In this document: positions 22,401-34,442 of the stretch, in pieces
Position numbering within the stretch: the stretch's first letter is position 1
How the letters are laid out: each line of letters opens with the position of its first letter
Assembly: GCA_014529385.2 (NCBI GenBank)
Contig: CM043953.1
Span: forward strand, 89,088,342-89,148,341
Direction of reading: 5' to 3'
Length of the DNA stretch: 60,000 nt
Source of the DNA: Adiantum capillus-veneris
Lineage: Eukaryota > Streptophyta > Polypodiopsida > Polypodiales > Pteridaceae
Notes under the pieces: model-generated
What the model was told of the DNA's origin: nothing
The model's database searches: none
Seen by the model: the letters and a program-made list of their open reading frames with translations, nothing else
Program-made: the position numbers and the translations under genes

Positions 22401-25165
22401 CCATTGTGTTATGGAGGTTTTAGCCCAAGGTGGTTTGAAGGTCCACCACCTATTCAAGCTATCTCTATTGAATAGTCCTATCTCTACTCTGATAGCATGG
22501 ATGGTTTGGGGTAGAGGTCCAACACTGGTCCAACCCACTATCCATTGTGTTATCGAGGTTTTAGACCAAGGTGGTTTGAAGGTCCACCACCTGTCAAAGC
22601 TAGATCTATTGAAATAATCTATCTCTATTGTTTGAAGGTCAATTTGTGAATGAAGTATAGCTACTATGTTTAATACCATGGACGGTTTGGGGTAGAGGTT
22701 CACCACTTGTCCAACCTACTTACCATTGTGTTACAGATGTTTTAGCCCAATGTTGTTTTAAGATCCACCATCTCGCCAAGCTAGCTCTATTGAAAGAAGC
22801 TATCTCTATTGTTTGAAGGAGTATAGCTACTATGTTTAATACCACGGACGGTTTGCGGTAGAGGTTCACCACTTGTCCAACCTACTTACCATTGTGTTAC
22901 GGATGTTTTAGACGAATGTTGTTTTAAGATCCACCATCTCGCCAAGCTAGCTCTATTGAAAGAAGCTATCTCTATTGTTTGAAGGTCAATGTGTGAATGA
23001 AGTGTAGCTACTATGTTTACTACCATGTATGGTTTGAGGTAGAGGTCCACCACTTGTCCAACCTACTAACCAATGTGTTATGGAGGTTTTAGCCCAAGGT
23101 GGTTTGAAGGTCCACCACCTGTCCAACCTAGCTCTAGTAAATATTCCTATCTCTATTGTGATAGCATGGATGGTTTCATGTAGAGGTCCAACACTTATCC
23201 AACCTACTATCCATTGTGTTATGGAGGTCTAAGCCCAAGGTGGTTTGAAGTTGCACGACCTGTCCAAGCTAGCTCTATAAAATAGTCCTATTGCTATTGT
23301 TTGAAGGTCGATGTGTGAATAGAGTATATCTACTATGTTTACTACTAGGGATGGTCTGGGCAGACGTCCACCACTTGTCCAATCTACTAACCAATGTGTT
23401 ATGGAGGTTTTATCCCAAGGTGGTTTTAAGGTCCACCACTTGTCTAAGCTAGCTCTTTTGAATAGTCCTATCTCTATTGTAATAGCATGGATGGTTTTGG
23501 GTAGAGGTCCAACACTTGTCCAACCTACTATCCATTGTGTAGTTGAGGTTTGAGCCCAAGGTGGTTTGGAAGAATTTATCTGTATTGTTTGAAGGTCAAA
23601 GTGTGAATGGAGTGTAGCCACTATGTTTACTACAATGGATGGCTTGGGCAGAGGTCCATCACTTATCCAACCTACTAACCATTGTGTTATGGAGGTTTTA
23701 GCCCAAGGTGGTTTGAAGGTCTACCACCTGTCCAATCTAGTTCTATTGAATAGTCCTATCTCTACTTTGATAGCATGGATGGTTTTGGGTACAGGTCCAA
23801 CACTTGTCCAACCTACTATCCATTGTGATATGGAGGTTGTATCCCAAGGCGGTTTGCAGGTCTACCACTTATCCAAGCTAGATATATTGAAAGAAACTAT
23901 CTCTATTGGTTAAAGGCCAATGTGAGAGTATAGTGTAGCTACTATGTTTACTACCATGAATGTCTTGGGGTAGATCTCCACCATTTGTTCAACCTAGTAG
24001 CCATTGTGTTATGGAGGTTTCATCCCAAGGTTGTTTGAAGATCCACCACATGTCCAAGGTAGCTCTATTGAAAGAAGCTAACGGGATATTGTGTGAAGGT
24101 GAAAAGGTGAATGGAGTCTACCTACTATCTTTACTACCATGGAGGGTTTGGGACAAATGTCCATCATTTGTCCAACTTACTAACCATTGTGTTATGGAGG
24201 TTTTAGCCCAAGGTGGTTTGAAGGTCCACCACCTGTCCAAGCTAGCTCTATTGAATAATCCTATCTCTACTCTCATACCGTGGATGGTTCTGGGTAGAGG
24301 TCAATCACTTGTCCAATTTACTATTCCTTGTGTTATAAAGGTTTTAGCCCAAGGTGGTTTGAAGGTCCACCACCTGTCCAAGCTAGATGTATTGAAAGAA
24401 GCTATCTCTACTGTTTGAAGGTCATGTCCAAGCTAGATCTATTAAAAGTGCTATTTCTATTGTTTTAAGGTCAATGTGTGAATGGAGTGTCTACTATGTT
24501 TACTACCATGGATGGTTTGGAACAAAGGTCCACCACTTGTCCAACCTACTAACCAAATTGTGTTATGCAGGATTTAGCCCAAGGTTGTTTGAAGGACCAC
24601 CACCTGTAAAAGCTAGCTCTCTTTAAAGAATTTATCTCTATTGTTTGAATATCAATGTGTGCATGGAATGTAGCTACTATGTTTACTACCATGGATGGCT
24701 TGGGACATAGGTTCATTAGTTGTCCAACCTACTAACCAATGTGTTATGGAGGTTTTAGACCAAGGCGGTTTGAAGGTCCACCACCTATCCAAGCTTTCTC
24801 TATTGAATAGTCCTATCTCTACTTTGATAGCGTGGATGGTTTGGGGTAGACATCCAACACTGGTCCAACCCACTATCCATTGTGTTATTGAGGTTCTAGA
24901 CAAAGGTGGTTTGAAGGTCCACCACCTGTCAAAGCTAGATCTATTGAAAGAATCTATCTCTTTTGTTTGAAGGTCAATTTCTGAATGGCGTGTAGCTACT
25001 ATGTTTAATACCATGGACGGTTTGGGGTAGAGGTTCAGCGCTTGTCCAACCTACTTACCATTGTGTTATGGAGGTTTTAGCCCAAGGTTGTTTGAAGGTC
25101 CACCATCTGGCCAAGCTATCTCTCTTGTTTGAAGGTCAATGTGTACATGAACTGTAGCTACTATG
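19453..25165. repeat. Satellite array B
   Basis: Same monomers as array A (GGTTTGAAGGTCCACCAC, TCTATTGAATAGTCCTATCTC, GTGTTATGGAGGTTTTAGCC). From about 22312 on, it is collinear with array A from about 7437. Copy B has about 195 bp extra, a local duplication of one monomer near 22790-22980. The array ends inside a monomer, fused directly to the GA tract at 25168. Confidence 0.93.
19456..22311. repeat. Two adjacent ~1.42-kb higher-order satellite units
   Basis: The marker GAAGATCAATGTGTGCATGG (or one change) sits at 19456, 20875 and 22312. A second marker, AAGAAGCTAACAGGCTATTG, sits at 20301 and 21738. The intervals are 1419 and 1437 bp. The difference is explained by a ~19-bp local duplication near 21355. 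The two units are far more alike than neighbouring monomers are, the defining feature of higher-order repeats. Confidence 0.85.
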
Positions 25166-25167
25166 TT

Positions 25168-25176
25168 TGTGCGAGA

Positions 25177-25258
<82 letters not shown>
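25168..25258. repeat. (GA)n microsatellite, copy B
   Basis: About 90 bp, nearly pure GA after GTGCGAGAGAGGGAG. It is longer and purer than in copy A. Confidence 0.97.
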
Positions 25259-25260
<2 letters not shown>

Positions 25261-25570
25261 CATGTTTTGATGTGTCGACTTGTTTTGATGTGTCTATTTG
25301 TTTCGCAATAGCAATCTGATCTGCAATAACGACCTGCTTTGCAATAGCGACCTGCTATGTGATGGTGCAACCTGGTCTGTGATGGCGACCTGCTCGATGA
25401 TGGCAAAAGGGACCTGATTTTCTCAGATGGTGATGGCAAATTGTTCTGCGGTGTCGACATGTTATGCAATGGCAATACCACCTACAATTGTGACCTGGTT
25501 TACAATAGTGACCTTCTCTATGATGGCAACCTGCTCGGTGATGGCAGTAGTGACCTATTCCTTTGATCAC
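25259..25570. repeat. Short-period minisatellite, copy B
   Basis: Counterpart of 11423-11735, with the same GCAATAGCGACCTGC-type units. Confidence 0.8.
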
Positions 25571-26299
25571 GACCTCTGTAGAAATACCTATTTTGTGTTG
25601 TGCGTGAAAGCGACCCTAGGTTTGTGTTTTTTGTGTGCAAATACCATCTAAGCAGTAAATGCGGCCTTTATGATTAGAAGGATAATGACCTAAATTGTGG
25701 TTTGTGCATCATGGCACATATGGGACCTAAACCTCAAATATAGCTTGTTTTGAGTTTTATTATCCTGTTTCAAGTCCAAGTTGCCTGTTTTGTCATAACT
25801 TTTGACAAGGAACTCATAATATAGCAACCAAGGGCTAGGATGAAAGCTTGCGAGATAATGTACACACCTAGAACTTTTGGTTTTAAAGGCGTTTCTTAAT
25901 ACATTTTCCAAGTTAAAACTTTTGTGGTATCCAACTTAAGCATCCTTACCCTAAAAAGTCTAGAGAGACACAAGTTTCATATCAGTTTCAAAGGCCACCT
26001 GCATAGAATTAAAGCACAAAAAGGGATAATTAAGTTGTTCATATTCCCAAAATCTATCACATGCCTTCACTTAAAAACCAATCTAGTAACGATGTGATGA
26101 AAGGACAAATGGTCAGGGAATTGGTGGAAGCAGCACTGTTGTTAGACCTTCCTATAGCATACAACTTCTTGGCCAAAAGGGTAATCAAAATAGAGACAAG
26201 CCACATTATTAAACCGGTCTTAGACTCTTTCATGACTTCTTGTGTTTCTTTCTGATCCCTTCACATCGAGAAGCAAGATCTTAGTCCAAAACCTACACA
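25571..26299. other. Copy-B low-copy segment, no recognised gene
   Basis: Counterpart of 11736-12480, with single-base changes and small indels. The short minus ORF 25690-25911 is its version of 11856-12080. Confidence 0.6.
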
Positions 26300-27499
26300 A
26301 TTCACTTGTTCAAATGTAGTCTAACATAGTAGGCCTAGTCCACTATGTGCTACCAAGACCCACCGTCAATTGTCCAACCAGCTTGTTATTGCATTATTAT
26401 TTTACCTTCAGCATTGGCCATTAAAACTAAGTTCACCACTTGTCTCGGCTATACTCTGGCAATGGCCTATCCATTGCCACCACTTGTTCTGCCCACCAAG
26501 CACTTTGTTTTTGCATTAGTAGTTCATCTTAGTCATGGACCATTAAAACTAGGTCCACCACTTGTCCAAGTTGTACTACTCTAACATAGCACTATTTGCC
26601 ACTGGGTTCCACTGCCGATTGTCGAACCATTTTGTTCTTGCATTAATATTTCACCTTTGACATTGGCCATTAAAATCCGGTCCACCACTTGTCCAAGCTA
26701 TACTTCTAGTAGGCCTCGTCCACTTACACCACTTGTTCTACTCGCCAACCACTTTGTTTTTGCATTAGTAGTTCACCTCAGTCATGGGCAATCAAAACTA
26801 GGTTTGCCCTTTGTCCAAGTTGTACTACTCTAAAATAGCACTATCTGCAATTGGGTTCCACCCCGCCAATTGTCCAACCACTTTGTTCTTGCATTAATAT
26901 TTCACCTTTGGAATTGGCCATTAAAACTAGATAGTTAAACTGGTCCACTATCCACCACTTGGTCCACTATCCAACCAACTCCTTCTTGCATTTGTAGTTC
27001 CCCGTTGGCATTGACCATTAAAACTAGTCCACCACTTGTCCAGGCTATACTCTTAGTAGGCCTCATCCACTTTCCACCACTTGGTCTTCCCGCCAACCAT
27101 TTCGCATTTGCATTAATATTTCACCTTAGTCATTGGCCATTAAATCTAGGTCAACCACTTGTCCAAGCTATGCTTGAACATAGTAACCCTAGTCCACTAT
27201 CCACCACCAACCACTTTGTTCTTGCAATTGGTCATTAAAAGTAGGTCCACCACTTGTCCAACCTTGCTTACATTTTCAGAAGCAATGACTACTTGGACAC
27301 TAGGAAGCAGGGTTTTGCACTAGTTCACCTTGGACAATGAGCTTTAAAACTAGGTCCACCACTTGTCCAAGCTATGTTACTAAAATAGGGAGGGGTTCTT
27401 GAGCCAAAATCCACCACTTCTCAAACCTTGCTTCCATTGAAAGAATTAAGGCCTACTTGGACATTGAGATGCAAGTTCTATAGTAGTTTAGTGATTACA
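26300..27499. repeat. Diverged ~120-bp repeat, copy B
   Basis: Counterpart of 12481-13660, with the core GGTCCACCACTTGTCCAA at matching positions. From 27146 it is identical to copy A for 489 bases. Confidence 0.8.
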
Positions 27500-27840
27500 T
27501 TAGATTTAGGTCCAACCTACTACCCATTATCTTATGGAGGCTTTAGCCCTAGGCGGTTTTAAGGTCCACCACCTCTCCAAGCTAGCTCTATTGAAAGAAG
27601 CTATCTCTATTATTTCAAGGTCAATGTGTCAATGTGTTATAACTACTGTGTTTACTACCATGGATAGTTTGGGGCAGCGGTCCACTACTTGTCCAACCTA
27701 CTATCCATTGTGTCATGGAGGCTTTAGCACAAGGTGGTTTGAAGTTCCAACACCTATCCAAGCAAGCTCTAATGAAACAAGCTATCTCTATTGTTTCAAG
27801 GCCAATGTGTGAATGGAGTGTACCTACCAATTACAGTAGT
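27500..27840. repeat. Two satellite monomers outside the array, copy B
   Basis: Counterpart of 13661-13990. Differences from copy A reappear only after 27634. Confidence 0.85.
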
Positions 27841-28079
27841 CAAACCCAACCAACCGGGTCCCATGCGGAAGCACCACCGAACTGACAGCCCGTGAAGACT
27901 AAGATAAGAACAACCCCCACTAAGCAACAAGCCCATCTTGCCGTTGATGAAGAACGGAGAAAACCAGAGATGTGCAACCAGCTGAGACCTCCAAACATAC
28001 AAACCTTGACTTTGTCCTAGCCAAACTATGTTTTAAAATGCTAATGTGCAATGTGCACCTTCAATCTTATTGTTTTTAT
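27841..28079. other. Copy-B segment, no recognised gene
   Basis: Counterpart of 13991-14249. Confidence 0.5.
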
Positions 28080-28421
28080 TTCTCAACAAAAATGCCATTT
28101 GATTGAGCTACTCCCCCTTAGTGCCTCCTCACTCTCATCAACTAGAGCATCATGCATTATATCCGCAAAGGAGGCATGCCTTGTCTCTCTACATGGTTAC
28201 GTACTCACTCATGGAGACTGTGTTGTCTTGCACGTGGTGGCATACTTGCATTGCATGAATTGTGCCAGCACTAGCACCTCGTGCTATGACTAGTTGTTCA
28301 TGATGCAATGTAAAATAGTGCTTGTCAAACACTACCTGGCATCTGCTATCTCTTACTTGACTCATAGAGATCAAGCTTTGTGTTAAACTTGACACATGTA
28401 TACATATCCCAACACATATGA
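28080..28421 (-). pseudogene. Ty1/copia remnant copy B, pre-integrase part (left of E2)
   Basis: The minus strand carries the HHEQLVIARGASAGTIHAMQV segment seen in copy A. About 80 bp next to the E2 LTR (28340-28421) has no counterpart in copy A, so either copy A lost it or copy B gained it before E2 arrived. Confidence 0.7.
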
Positions 28422-28594
28422 TGTAAGAAACTAGGCAACTAGGCTCTGGTAGATCCTCCTCCCAACCTCCCTTTATAGGGTAGGATCCTAGCCCCTTGCC
28501 CTAGATGGATCCCCTATCCACATTGCCTAGCCCGGCCTGTGGCCGTTGTCCTTGCCTAGCCTAGTTCTTAGGGTACAGGACCCGTGTCCTGACA
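28422..28594 (-). repeat. E2 3' LTR
   Basis: Starts TGTAAGAAACTAGG and ends CGTGTCCTGACA on the plus strand. Minus sense has a TATA-like CCTATAAAGG at about 28470-28479, the probable promoter. At 173 bp it is very short for a Ty3 LTR. Confidence 0.95.
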
Positions 28595-28610
28595 TTACTC
28601 CCCCCTTAAA
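28595..28610 (-). promoter_or_regulatory. E2 polypurine tract
   Basis: Minus sense AAGGGGGGAGTAA lies directly before the LTR's TGTCA. It is the plus-strand primer for reverse transcription. Confidence 0.85.
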
Positions 28611-29140
28611 GAAGAGTTTTCATCCTCGAAAACAAAAGTGGGAAACTTCTTCTTAAGAACACTAATGTTTTCCCAAGTGGCACCTTCTACATGTCGGTCT
28701 TTCCACTTGATTAAGGCCTATTGTCGTACATGATGGCGTGTATGCAACTCATGATAATCCATAACACGTTCAGGTTCATGCGGTAACGTAGGAGGTTCAA
28801 TGTAATCGACCAAAACCTGTTGGTCGATGACGTTGTCGTCCCCATGTAATCGCTTTCGTAAACGGCTAACATGAAACGCCGGATGAATACGAGAGTGTGA
28901 TGGGAGTAGTAGCTTGTAGGCACGATCACCAAATCGCTTGAGTATTTTGAAAGGCCCACAATAGCGAGGAGATAATTTAGGTGTCGGTCCAATTTTCAGA
29001 CTTTCTGAATGTTCTGGCACACGTAAAAATACTTCCTCCCCTTCTTCGAAGGTAACTTGGCGACGTTTCTCATCAACATATTTCTTATACCGATCCTGTG
29101 CTTGTCGGACATTCTGACGAGCAAGTTTTAGCATGTCCAT
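28611..29140 (-). pseudogene. E2 integrase C-terminus and chromodomain
   Basis: The minus frame 29140-28718 holds the integrase C-terminal region: YKKYVDEKRR, LSPRYCGPFKILKR (GPY/F module) and HPAFHVSRLRK. It is followed by ERVMDYHELHTRHHVRQ, a stop at about 28732, then in frame ALIKWKDRHVEGATWEN. The arrangement R-V/I-L/M-D, L-I/V-K-W-K and A-T-W-E is the chromodomain of chromoviruses, which targets integration by binding histone marks. The aromatic and KW residues are visible. Without read-through of the stop the chromodomain would be lost. Confidence 0.88.
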
Positions 29141-29701
29141 GTGGTCTTAGAGAAAATCCTTAACCTGTTGAAGTTTTTTGGTTGCCAACCCCACCGTAAC
29201 TGGTGACCTAGGTTGAAACCCGTACATGAGCATGAAAGGACTAAAGCCCGTTGCGACATGCTTAGAACTGTTGTATGCAAACTCGAGAATAGGTAAGTAT
29301 TCTTCCTAGTATGTCTATTTTTTGCTAACGTATGCTCGAAGCATATCCTCTAGCACCTGGTTAACTCGTTCCGTTTGACCATCTGTTTCCGAATGGTCAG
29401 CTGTACTGAGGTTTATTTGTGTACCCAATCGTTTAAATACAGCTCGCCAGAAGTGTCTGTTAAACTTTGGGTCACGGTCACTAACGATATTACTTGGCAA
29501 CCCATATAATTTGTACAGATTGTCCACAAATAATTTTGCTAGTTCTGGTGTCTTAACCGTTGATTTGGTTGGAATAAACTTACATAGTTTAGTCAACCGG
29601 TCTACGACCACCCATACTGAATCATGACCTCGTATAGTGGTTGGCAAACCTACTATGAAATCCATGGAGATACTTTCCCATTTTCCATTGGGAATTTCCA
29701 A
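29141..29701 (-). pseudogene. E2 integrase catalytic core
   Basis: The minus frame 29701-29315 has the DDE triad context: SMDFIVGLP (D1), NIVSDRDPKF (D2) and TERVNQVLEDML (E), with the QTDGQTE motif before the glutamate. A stop after AYVSKK and a short unread stretch (29141-29314) separate it from the C-terminal part. It would insert the cDNA into the genome. Confidence 0.9.
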
Positions 29702-30086
29702 GGCCCTGTAAGAGTCCTCCTGCTTTCAGGCGCTCTACTTTGTTAAGTTGACATTTTTGGCAATGCAAGACATAAGCTTGAACAAAACCACGGAGACCTG
29801 TCCAGTAAAACTGTCGTCGTACGAGCGAGTAAGTTTTTCTAATCCCCGGGTGCCCTGCACTTGGACTATCATGACACTCATAAAGAATTTGGCGCCGAAT
29901 GTCAGTGTCCGTCGGTACACAAACTCTCCCCTTGTGGAGTAGGTACCCATTGTCGATGGTAAAATGCTTCCATCGTTGTAGTTCATCACCTAATAAAGGA
30001 GAACTAGGTGTGGAGGTGAACTGTGCACTACCTTCATTGGAGTGAGAAGGATCCCTCTTTTGAACATGGCTATTCATCTTGCTCAT
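29622..30086 (-). pseudogene. E2 integrase zinc-binding (H2C2) domain
   Basis: Contains HDSPSAGHPGIRKTYSLV, FYWTGL and VLHCQKCQLNK, the HHCC finger of Ty3 integrases. It is in a different frame from the RNase H above (shift near 30080), and its last residues run out of frame with the core. Confidence 0.85.
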
Positions 30087-30732
30087 ATTTGCCCTTGAGA
30101 GAATCTAGAAATTCACTACGAAATTCCGTGAACAATAGCGAATTAATCTCTAGCATTCGATTGAGAGCATCTACCACTATATTGTATCGGCCTTTGCGAT
30201 ATCTTAACTTGGTGTCATATTCCTGAAAGATCTCAGTCCACCTGGATTTTTGACCCTTTAAATCTGTTTGTTGTGTAAACCATTTGATGCTTTCATGGAC
30301 AAACACAATCTCGAATTGAGCACCATACAAATAGTGACGCCATGTCTTTAAGGCAGACACTATTGCATAAAGTTCATGTTCGTAAGCAGAATAATTCTGC
30401 TGAGCTGCATCCAGCTTCTTACTTTCAAATGCAATTGGTCGTCTATCTTGTAACAAGACTGCTCCAATAGCACGGTCACTGGCATCCATTTCCAAAACGA
30501 ATGGTTTTAAAGGATCGACAATAGCTAGTATAGGAGCTGTAGCTAATGCATCCTTGAGTGTTTCAAAACTCTGTTGTTGAGCGGCAGCCCACTGAAAAGA
30601 CCTTCCTTTGCCTTTTAGTTGGTCCGTCATAGGTACAGCAAGGTGAGCATAGTTTTTGACGAACCTTCGGTAAAAACCTGCAAAGCCTAAAAAAATCTGT
30701 AATTCTTCCAGATTTTTAGGAGGTGGCCATTT
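30070..30732 (-). pseudogene. E2 RNase H domain
   Basis: In frame with the RT across a TGA at 30733-30735. After the RT connection come FVLEMDASDRAIGAVLLQ (catalytic D), the YSAYEHELYAIV helix (catalytic E) and the end motif VVDALNRM, a change from the usual ADALSR. It degrades the RNA strand during reverse transcription. Confidence 0.9.
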
Positions 30733-32781
30733 TCAGATGGTATCCACTTTGGATTGATCCATGTACAGGCCATTTGCCAAAACAACATGTCCTAAATAGT
30801 GAATTTCTTCCTTGAGAAAATCACATTTAGATTGCTTGGCATATAACTTGTTTGCACGTAACAACTCAAACACCTGTCTGAGATGTTGTAAGTGCTCTTC
30901 TTCAGAAGCACTATAAACTAGGATGTCATCAAGGAACACAATGACAAATTTGCCCACATATGGTTTCAAGACACTGTCCATAAGTGTCATGAAAGTTGCG
31001 GGCACATTGGTTAACCCAAAGGGCATCACCAAAAACTCATAATGTCCAAACCGTGTTTGGAATGCAGTCTTAGGGATATCAGCAAGCCGAATACGGACTT
31101 GGTGATATCCTGACCGCAAATCAGTTTTTGAAAATATTCGTTTATGTGTTAACTTGTCAAATAATTCATCGACCCTTGGCAATGGGTATTTATTCTTAAT
31201 TGTCACCGCATTTAAACCTCTGTAGTCTACGCACATGGGCATACTACCGTCTTTTTTCTTCACCAAGAGAATGGGAGAGGCCCATGGTGAAGAACTTGGT
31301 TGAATAAACCCTCTACTGAGATAGTCAGCAAGCTGACGTTCCACCTCAGCAGCCTCAGAATGACTCATTCTGTAAGGCGGTTTACTCACTGGCTTACTGC
31401 ATGCAGCCACGTCTATGCCATGTTGCATAGAACGTGTCAGCGGTAGCCCTGGTGGTAAATCATTAGGAAAAACATCTTGAAATTCCTTTAACAACTTTTG
31501 TAACTGATTTGCAACTTTTGCTTGTGTAGAATTAGAAATTGGTGGAATAGAGGAGAGAGAAGCATGCGGCGTTGAGGAATGTTCAACAGACTCAAGATTG
31601 GAAAGAAAATGAGACAATGAGTAACACAAGAAAACTTGATCTATTTCATTATCAGAAACGAGCTGCATCAGCTCAGCAGTACAAATCAGCGGTGATGATG
31701 GTATATCCTTTTCTCCTAACAACAACACATGTGCGCCATGCGAATCAAACATCAAACTGTTGTGCTCGTAGCTACACTTGAGAGATGGACTATGCAACCA
31801 CTCCCTACCAAGAACCACATCAACCCTTTCCATGTTCATAACTTGAAAATCCAAACAAGTAGAGTACCCTTGTACCTCCAATGGAACAACTCGGCATTGA
31901 GTATCCCAAATTTCACTATCATGTCCATTCATCATTGCTACCTTGTAGCGGTGGGTACTCGGAGTTTGAGGCAGTTTGAGCTTTTTCACCAATCCATAGT
32001 TGATGAAATTGTGCGTAGCACCGTCATCTACCAAGATGCGCACCTTGTGTCCTTGCAGATATCCGTGCATACGTACTAACTCATGTGGTCCAAAGGTTTG
32101 TTGCAACATGGAAGCTATGAGACAGCATTCATGCACCACCTCAGTGTGTGTTACTTCTATTGTAGAGAACTTTGAGGAAGACTCGAGAGGCAGCAGCTGC
32201 ACCGTATGCACTGCTTTCTCCTTCCCCTGGGCAGCAGATTTCCCCTTGGGACAATCCTTTTTGCCATGGCCTCTTCCTAAGCATTGAAAACATAGCTTCT
32301 CTTTCTTGGCCTTATCAAAATCCTCAGGAGAGAGAGGATCCCTGGACCCCTTGGGTTTTTTAGATGCCTCAGAATTAGCAACTATAAATTTTCTTTTATT
32401 GTGCCCGTACTGAGTGCGTGTATTATTATGTGTACTAGCAGGCACATGATTGTGATGTGTTTTCTTATCATCAGGGTCATCATGAATATGTGCTTTCACT
32501 ATGGCTTCCTCAAGTGTTTTAGAGTCCTGGGTCTTGACATACTTCTTAAGTTCTGGAGTCAAACCGCGTATGAACCCTCGTACTTGCTGAAAGGTATCCA
32601 ATCCTTCCAACTTGAGGATAACATCCCGATAGTGAGAGATATATTCAAGGAGTGATGGATAACATGGAACATGTGTCCCAATCGGTCCAATTCCGATCTG
32701 CCTCATTGGTAGGCAAAAACTCCTTGCTGAACATTGTTTCAAAGGCGCATGGAACATGCGTCCCAATTGGTCCAATTCCAA
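30733..32781 (-). pseudogene. E2 gag C-terminal part, protease and reverse transcriptase
   Basis: One 682-codon open frame. Domains in order: gag core end ([19 protein letters not shown]), the CCHC knuckle [14 protein letters not shown] near residue 160, retropepsin with [11 protein letters not shown] near residue 250 and VVLGREWL, and RT with [43 protein letters not shown] and the catalytic FLDDILVYS near residue 600, then YLGHVV. The ORF's apparent first 40 residues come from the 85-bp duplication and are not native gag. It ends at a TGA inside the RT thumb. Confidence 0.93.
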
Positions 32782-32832
32782 TCTGCCTCATTGGTAGGCA
32801 AAAACTCCTTGCCGAACATTGTTTCAAAGGCT
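32663..32832. repeat. 85-bp tandem duplication within E2 gag
   Basis: Copies 32663-32747 and 32748-32832 share CATGGAACATG(T/C)GTCCCAAT and GGCAAAAACTCCTTGC with a handful of differences. 85 is not a multiple of three, so the duplication throws gag out of frame. Confidence 0.92.
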
Positions 32833-33410
32833 GCCCAACTCTGTGGTATGATGTTCTTCTCCTTGAGAGACATCCACCATTTTTAGGCCTTGCCTTCCAC
32901 AGTTAGGCTCGTTTGCAGAGGTCTTATTGCATCCGAAGTGCGCCGTAAGGCGTGAATTCCATCCCATTTACTGAGAAAGATGGTCACTGCATCCTTATTG
33001 CGGTCCCGGTCTTCGCCTTTGAAAATTGGTGGTTTGAAATTTTTCAATAAATCATCTACCTCTTTGGCAGTGAGAGTATGCAGTGTTTCATTAATTAGGC
33101 CTTGCCCTTGTGTTCCAACGTGCTCATGCATGTGAGTGGCAGTCGGACCCTTGGTCTGCTGTTGCAGTAATTGAATGACTAAATTAGAAATTTTAGTAAC
33201 ATTTTCATTTAAAGCCTTAAAATTTTCGTCCATGACCGTCATGCGTGTCTGAAGAGCACGAAATTCTTGAATATCAAGCAATTCATAAGTATCTTCTCCT
33301 GCCGTAGCGTCGCGGGTACTCTCCTTGAGAGTATCCGACCGTGAGCCATCATTGACAGGGTCGGGAATACTTTGCTCAAAATTGAATGTCATGTTGATAT
33401 CCGAATCCAT
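32833..33410 (-). pseudogene. E2 gag N-terminal part
   Basis: Begins with the ATG at 33410 (MDSDINMTF), an acidic N-terminus, then a coiled segment (MTVMDENFKALNENVTKISN) and the gag core entry (FKPPIFKGEDRD, AVTIFLSKWDGI, LTVEGKA). A TAA at about 32886 interrupts it just before the KWW motif, after which it reads on to SWAAFETMF. This start is the first ATG of the continuous frame after the leader. Confidence 0.85.
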
Positions 33411-34256
33411 GGCTACACAGTGCAGTGGAAGAAGTACTCAGAAAAAAATACCTGATGCCGATTCCCTGACAAAGTATAGCTACTCCGTGTCATAGCAGTG
33501 AAGCGTCGTGCTAAATCTGCCTTGATTTCAAAAAATACTCCCGTAGCCGTAGTTTGCACCGTAGCCGATAATTAGCCGTGATAATTAGGTTGGTCGGTAA
33601 AGCTTTGAACAATCCGTGATGTTGGATATTTGAATGAAAACTTACAAATTGTTGTCAACGAAGCTTGACGTCCTATCAAAGAAGCTTTTGGCCACCCGAT
33701 TACCGAATTAGTCTTGTCGAACAACGAATTGTGGTTGTTGATCTTTCTCCTGAACACGCAGTTCTGGAAATTTCTGCAGTAATCGAGTACAAGTTGAAGC
33801 CGATGCGAGTACAATTGGAAGCCGTGACGATCGAGGAGCTTTTCCCGGTGGAGGTAGCTTGCTCGACTGCCTTAGTTTGCTTGATTACCCGTGGGAAGGG
33901 CCGTCGAGAAATGGCCAAGACCCAATTGAAGGGCCAAAGGCCTTCAAAGGCTTTTATGAATGTGAACTCCCGTCTGTTTTATGCACAGGCAGCGAGCGCA
34001 TGAGGATAGGCCGGCTATGGCCGCGAGGGGATGGCGCCATTTCTTGCAGCCTTAGGGCGTTCTGTTCAAGCCCCGCTCCTCTCGTTTTCATGCACCACAC
34101 CTCCTTTTCCAAAATGGGGCTAACTGTCCGATTAGGCAAGAAAATCCGGCTATATTTGGAAAAGCCTTTAAAAAGCAGTGGTTCTCACAAAAGGGGGCCT
34201 GTTTTTAGGGCCAAGGATGACCACGCCTAGAGAGAGAGAGTGGAGGAGAGAACCAA
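33411..34256 (-). other. E2 leader
   Basis: Untranslated region between PBS and gag. Open frames inside it have no domain features. Confidence 0.75.
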
Positions 34257-34268
34257 GCTCTGATACTA
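34257..34268 (-). promoter_or_regulatory. E2 primer-binding site (initiator-Met tRNA type)
   Basis: Minus sense TAGTATCAGAGC, one mismatch to TGGTATCAGAGC, one base from the LTR. Confidence 0.93.
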
Positions 34269-34269
34269 G

Positions 34270-34442
34270 TGTAAGAAACTAGGCAACTAGTCTCTGGTAG
34301 ATCCTCCTCCCAGCCTCCCTTTATAGGGTAGGCTCCTAGCCCCTTGCCCTAGATGGATCCCCTGTCCACATTGCCTAGCCCGGCCCGTGGCCATAGTCCT
34401 TGCCTAGCCTAGTTCTTAGGGTACAGGACCCGTGTCCTGACA
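34270..34442 (-). repeat. E2 5' LTR
   Basis: 173 bp, the same termini as the 3' LTR, with about 96% identity counted by eye. Confidence 0.95.

Larger units (their letters stand above)
28422..34442 (-). mobile_element. E2: complete but mutated chromodomain Ty3/gypsy retrotransposon (chromovirus)
   Basis: Two 173-bp LTRs (28422-28594 and 34270-34442) enclose, in minus order, PBS, an ~850-bp leader, gag, zinc knuckle, protease, RT, RNase H, integrase, chromodomain and polypurine tract. By eye the LTRs differ at 7 of 173 positions. The flanks TATGA (left) and TATGC (right) fit a 5-bp target-site duplication with one change. Gag-pol is disabled by stops near 32886, 30733, 30070 and 28732, a frameshift around 30080, and an 85-bp internal duplication in gag. 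It interrupts a Ty1/copia remnant. Copy A shows the uninterrupted site. Confidence 0.95.

Noticed and set aside
25066-25481. Ser-Leu repeat ORFs over the GA tract
   Set aside because: Low-complexity translation of the (GA)n microsatellite.
5190-27840. CRISPR-like array interpretation of the regularly spaced core motif
   Set aside because: Whole monomers are similar, not just the core, spacing exceeds 90 bp, and the context is a plant genome. This is satellite DNA.
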